Shown here in pieces: positions 5,663 through 8,148 of a stretch of 8,148 nucleotides of DNA. Where the stretch lies: contig JANXLS010001205.1 of assembly GCA_025355035.1 (NCBI GenBank), forward strand, positions 1 to 8,148, in the 5' to 3' direction. Position 1 is the stretch's first letter; each line of letters starts with the position of its first letter. The stretch comes from Planctomycetota bacterium (GTDB lineage: Bacteria > Planctomycetota > SZUA-567 > H5-PLA8). The notes under the pieces were generated by a model. The model had not been told where the DNA came from and made no database searches. It was given only the letters and a program-made list of their open reading frames with translations. A program made the translations under genes and the position numbers.

Positions 5663-7225
5663 TTACAGTGGTATATTCCCGTGCTTGCGCGGCGGATTCG
5701 TGTCACGTTTTGTTGACAGCATTTTGAACGTTGCGATCAACCGCGCCCGCGTGTGCGAGGCTTCGATCACATCGTCGACAAAACCGTGTGCGGCGGCGAT
5801 GTAGGGGCTGGCGAATTTTTCGCGGTATTTGCGCTCCAGCTCCGCTTCTTTTTCGACGGGATCGTCGGCTTGGGCAATCTCTTTTTTGAAGAGAATCTCG
5901 ACGGCCCCGCGTACACCCATGACTGCCATCTCTGCCGTCGGCCAGGCGAAATTTGCGTCGCCGCGGATGTGTTTGGAATTCAGCACGTCGTAGGCGCCGC
6001 CGTACGCTTTTCGGGCGATCACGGTCACGCGCGGAACCGTCGCTTCGCAGAATGCATAGAGCAGTTTCGCGCCCTGCCGGATGATCCCGCCATGTTCCTG
6101 TTTCACGCCCGGCAAAAATCCGGGCACGTCTTCAAACACCAGCAGCGGAATGTTGTAGCAATCGCACGTTCGCACAAACCGCGCGCCCTTGACGGACGCA
6201 TCCAGATCCAGACAACCGGCCAGATGCATCGGCTGATTGGCCACAACGCCGACGACTTCTCCGCCCAGGTGCATGTACCCAACCGTCAGATTTTTCGCGT
6301 ACAGGGGCGCGATTTCAAAGAACTCGCCGTCATCGGCAATCGCTTCAATCGCGCGGCGGATGTCGTACGGTTTCTTTGGATCGTCGGGAATCAGCGTGTC
6401 GAGTTCCGGCGAGACGCGATCAAACGGATCGTTCGTCTCGCGCCGTTGTGGTTTTTCCTGATTGTTCTGGGGCAGAAACGAGAGCAGCTTCTTGACGCTT
6501 TCCAGCGCCGCCAGATCGTTCGGAGCCGTCAAATGCGCGACGCCGGATTTGGACGCGTGAGTCAACGCACCGCCCAATTCTTCGAATGAAATGTCTTCGT
6601 TCGTAACGGTCTTCACAACGTTCGGGCCGGTAATGAACATGTAACTGCTGTGCTCGACCATCAGGATGAAATCGGTGATCGCGGGTGAATACACAGCTCC
6701 GCCCGCACAGGGTCCCATGATCACGCTGATCTGTGGAATCACGCCGCTGGCCATCGTGTTCCGCAGAAAAATATCCGCGTATCCGCCCAGCGAAACAACG
6801 CCTTCCTGAATGCGAGCGCCGCCGGAATCGCACAGCCCGATTGTCGGCGCGCCGACCTTCAGCGCCTGGTCCATCAGCCGGCAAATTTTCTGCGCGTGAG
6901 CTTCACCCAACGACCCGCCCAGCACCGTGAAATCCTGGCTGTAGACGAAGACTGTCCGTCCTCCGATCGTCCCGTGCCCGGTGACAACGCCATCGCCGGG
7001 AAACTTCTGTTTGTCCAAACCGAAGTCGAGGCACCGATGCTCCACGAGCATCCCGGCCTCCTGAAACGATCCGGGGTCCATCAGCGCCGCGATGCGTTCG
7101 CGAGCCGTCAGCTTGCCCTTTGCGTGCTGAGCCTTCGTGCGCTCCGCTCCGCCCCCCGCCAGCGCGTGTTCACGCCGACGCTCCAATTCCCGTTTCCGTT
7201 TTTCAAAAGGCGATGATGTGCTCAT
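5663..7225 (-). CDS. Acyl-CoA carboxylase carboxyltransferase (beta) subunit, propionyl-CoA type
   Basis: The predicted protein has 520 residues, the usual size for the PccB/AccD5/MmdA family. The start at 7225 (MSTSS) has AGGAG three bases upstream and fits family N-termini; an upstream start at 7261 would add 12 atypical residues. The N-terminal crotonase-like half has LTARERIAALMDPGSF at 39-54, GGARIQEG at 135-142 and GPCAGGAVYSPA at 171-182. The C-terminal half has GGIIRQGAK at 379-387 and KAYGGAYDV at 406-414, and ends in the typical RKHGNIPL. It transfers carboxyl from carboxybiotin to an acyl-CoA in the cytosol. Asp413, in GGAYD, sits at the position that is Asp in propionyl-CoA enzymes and Ile in some acetyl-CoA enzymes of Streptomyces, which favours propionyl-CoA to methylmalonyl-CoA. 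A decarboxylase alpha subunit (MmdA) is the main alternative. No biotin carboxylase or biotin carrier gene is in the window. The gene is convergent with the NfeD operon. Confidence 0.93.
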   Translation of the reverse strand: MSTSSPFEKRKRELERRREHALAGGGAERTKAQHAKGKLTARERIAALMDPGSFQEAGMLVEHRCLDFGLDKQKFPGDGVVTGHGTIGGRTVFVYSQDFTVLGGSLGEAHAQKICRLMDQALKVGAPTIGLCDSGGARIQEGVVSLGGYADIFLRNTMASGVIPQISVIMGPCAGGAVYSPAITDFILMVEHSSYMFITGPNVVKTVTNEDISFEELGGALTHASKSGVAHLTAPNDLAALESVKKLLSFLPQNNQEKPQRRETNDPFDRVSPELDTLIPDDPKKPYDIRRAIEAIADDGEFFEIAPLYAKNLTVGYMHLGGEVVGVVANQPMHLAGCLDLDASVKGARFVRTCDCYNIPLLVFEDVPGFLPGVKQEHGGIIRQGAKLLYAFCEATVPRVTVIARKAYGGAYDVLNSKHIRGDANFAWPTAEMAVMGVRGAVEILFKKEIAQADDPVEKEAELERKYREKFASPYIAAAHGFVDDVIEASHTRARLIATFKMLSTKRDTNPPRKHGNIPL

Positions 7226-7276
7226 TTGCTCCTGTTTAATTGAATTGTGCAGGACGAGCAACCGTTAAACGCTGTT

Positions 7277-7441
7277 TTAATCGGTATACGTCTTCCGTCG
7301 CATCACTCCAATAAATACCCCCACAGCGGCGATCATCATTCCGATCAACAGATACGTCATCCACGGCGTCGAAACGCGGTACCGAGCTGTGAACGCGGTC
7401 GTCTTGCTCGACAGCACGTCGTTGGGATCGACCTCCCACAC
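7277..7441 (-). CDS. Possible small C-tail-anchored protein or gene remnant
   Basis: An open frame on the minus strand ends at the TAA 7277-7279, about 51 bases before the carboxylase start. It is open back to a TGA at 7592-7594 (105 codons including the stop) but has no ATG in its first half. The only plausible start seen is a GTG at 7441, giving 54 residues. No clear ribosome site precedes it. From there the codons look coding, mostly with G or C at the third position. A polar part (residues 1-27, with WEVDPNDV) leads to one membrane segment at 28-47 (MTYLLIGMMIAAVGVFIGVM) and a positive tail RRK, so a tail-anchored single-pass protein is possible. It might instead be the decayed 3' end of a larger membrane-protein gene. 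I do not recognise the family. It is not an OadG-type carboxylase subunit, since those have the membrane segment at the N-terminus. Confidence 0.4.
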   Translation of the reverse strand: MWEVDPNDVLSSKTTAFTARYRVSTPWMTYLLIGMMIAAVGVFIGVMRRKTYTD

Positions 7442-7573
7442 GGCTGTGTTTCGTGGAAGCGTATTAACACCGGCGAAATTGTATTTCGAGAATCTGCGAA
7501 ACCGACCAGCGACTCTGATTTTATGGAAATCGATGGAGGGCCGGATTTGGTCATTGTGGATTCCAGCGTAGCC

Positions 7574-7587
7574 GGGTGCTGGGTGCT
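7574..7587. repeat. Tandem heptamer GGGTGCT x2
   Basis: Two perfect adjacent copies of GGGTGCT lie in the non-coding stretch. They share the RGTGCY core and 7-base period with the GAGTGCC repeat at 1478-1498. Two copies in separate intergenic regions hint at a genome-wide short-repeat family, although two units alone could be chance. Confidence 0.45.
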
Positions 7588-7700
7588 TCCGTCAAATTGT
7601 CCTGTAGCGCATGCCGCGCACCTCGAACATTAACGTATCAGTGCATGATTAAGAAATGAAACGTGCGTCATTCGACGCTTGTGAAACACGAATCCGAGAT

Positions 7701-7729
7701 TTGACATCCCCCTCTTTGGCTATTAAATT
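7701..7729 (+). promoter_or_regulatory. Sigma70-type promoter for the ferredoxin gene
   Basis: A perfect TTGACA -35 box (7701-7706) is followed after 17 bases by TAAATT (7724-7729), which matches four of six -10 positions. The expected start near 7736 gives a leader of about 45 bases to the ATG at 7781. The surrounding AT-rich patch contrasts with the GC-rich genes. Confidence 0.55.
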
Positions 7730-7780
7730 ACTGAGACGATAAATTAGGAAGAGAACTGTTTCCACAAGGGTCATTGATTC

Positions 7781-8148
7781 ATGCCGCATTTCATTCACGA
7801 CACCTGCATCGGCTGCACGGCTTGCGCCACGAAGTGCCCGACCGAAGCGATCATCGGCGACAAGAAGACGCTGCACGTCATCCTCGATGAAAAATGCATC
7901 GATTGCGGGGTTTGCGGAAATGTCTGCCCGGTCTCGTGCATCACCGATCAATTTGACGCCATTGTCCCCAAGCGAAAGATCACCGATCGACCGCGGCCAG
8001 TCATCAACAAAGACAACTGCACCGGCTGCACGTACTGTGTCGATTACTGTCCGGAAAACTGCCTCGAAATGACCGGCGACGGCAACATCCAGGTCAGTAC
8101 GCTTGTCCGCGAAAAGGTCTGCATTGGCTGCGCGCTCTGCGCTGAAAT
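7781..8148 (+). CDS. Polyferredoxin / multi-[4Fe-4S] ferredoxin-domain protein (3' end outside window)
   Basis: The frame is open from the ATG at 7781 to the window end (122 full codons) with no stop, so the gene is partial. It encodes an iron-sulfur electron carrier domain. Cysteine motifs of the CxxCxxCxxxCP type are at 9/12/15/19, 39/42/45/49 and 80/83/86/90, and a fourth begins at 114/117/120 and is cut off. The protein is thus at least two bacterial 2[4Fe-4S] ferredoxin units in tandem, joined by a linker at about 56-78 (KRKITDRPRP). Extra cysteines at 53 and 94 follow the second and third motifs. Possible wholes are a polyferredoxin, an iron-sulfur subunit of a redox complex, or the N-terminus of a larger flavoprotein oxidoreductase. 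AAGGG at 7766-7770 is a modest ribosome site ten bases upstream. A good promoter precedes it. It is cytosolic as far as seen. Confidence 0.9.
   Translation, partial: MPHFIHDTCIGCTACATKCPTEAIIGDKKTLHVILDEKCIDCGVCGNVCPVSCITDQFDAIVPKRKITDRPRPVINKDNCTGCTYCVDYCPENCLEMTGDGNIQVSTLVREKVCIGCALCAE

Larger units (their letters stand above)
7442..7780. other. Intergenic region without a recognised gene
   Basis: This 339-base stretch lies between the possible small minus-strand ORF and the ferredoxin gene. It holds a tandem heptamer (7574-7587), a small hairpin (GCGTC with GACGC, 7665-7678) and the ferredoxin promoter (7701-7729). Its left part continues the start-less minus-strand frame described in the preceding entry. 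A 128-codon plus-strand frame across 7247-7633 has no domain or ribosome site and is not called. Confidence 0.5.

Noticed and set aside
5753..6589. 278-codon plus-strand frame
   Set aside because: It is antisense to the carboxylase gene, whose motifs are unambiguous.
7247..7633. 128-codon plus-strand frame
   Set aside because: It has no ribosome site or domain, it crosses the heptamer repeat, and the opposite strand has better coding signal over 7277-7441.
7665..7678. GCGTC-ATTC-GACGC hairpin upstream of the ferredoxin promoter as an operator or terminator
   Set aside because: Only five base pairs with no T-run and no known operator match; it is too weak to call.
7649..7951. 100-codon minus-strand frame
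   Set aside because: It overlaps the promoter and first cysteine motifs of the ferredoxin gene on the other strand and shows no domain.
1..8148. CRISPR array, tRNA, IS element, toxin-antitoxin or phage-defence system
   Set aside because: No spaced repeats, clover-leaf, transposase or defence-type gene was seen on either strand; the ASCH-like gene alone is not evidence for a toxin-antitoxin or defence locus.

Overview
The window looks like chromosomal DNA from a moderately GC-rich bacterium, most plausibly of the Planctomycetota/PVC type or a related environmental lineage. The clues are a Tat-exported Gfo/Idh/MocA oxidoreductase next to a secreted sulfatase-modifying-factor-like protein, and a tandem pair of NfeD-family membrane proteins. 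No taxonomic marker gene is present, so this placement is inference. No IS element, tRNA, rRNA, CRISPR array or phage gene was seen.

Layout. (1) Bases 1-162 hold the left edge and a strong imperfect inverted repeat whose right arm starts at the oxidoreductase stop codon. (2) 161-2504, minus strand: a two-gene unit, transcribed from the secreted FGE/SUMF1-like protein into the Tat-exported oxidoreductase. (3) 2505-2831: a divergent intergenic region with a conspicuous GC-rich hairpin. (4) 2832-5589, plus strand: an ASCH-like protein, a full-length NfeD (ClpP-class protease, membrane and OB domains) and a short NfeD-like protein, closely spaced and probably one operon. (5) 5663-7225, minus strand: a biotin-dependent acyl-CoA carboxylase carboxyltransferase (beta) subunit, convergent with the NfeD genes. 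A possible small tail-anchored protein lies just upstream at 7277-7441. (6) 7442-7780: mostly non-coding, with a heptamer tandem repeat and a good sigma70-type promoter. (7) 7781 to the right edge, plus strand: the start of a polyferredoxin with at least four [4Fe-4S] motifs, cut by the window end.

How the genes fit together. The FGE-like and oxidoreductase genes are both exported and probably co-expressed, which suggests an envelope role in carbohydrate or sulfated-polymer metabolism, but no sulfatase or glycosidase is visible. The two NfeD proteins probably act together in membrane quality control or microdomain organisation; no stomatin/SPFH partner is visible here. The carboxylase subunit needs a biotin carboxylase and a biotin carrier encoded elsewhere. 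The ferredoxin begins a separate redox unit continuing to the right. I found no convincing undescribed multi-gene system. The best leads are the two intergenic inverted-repeat structures, the non-canonical FGE active site, the NfeD pair with its ASCH neighbour, and the short tail-anchored ORF.
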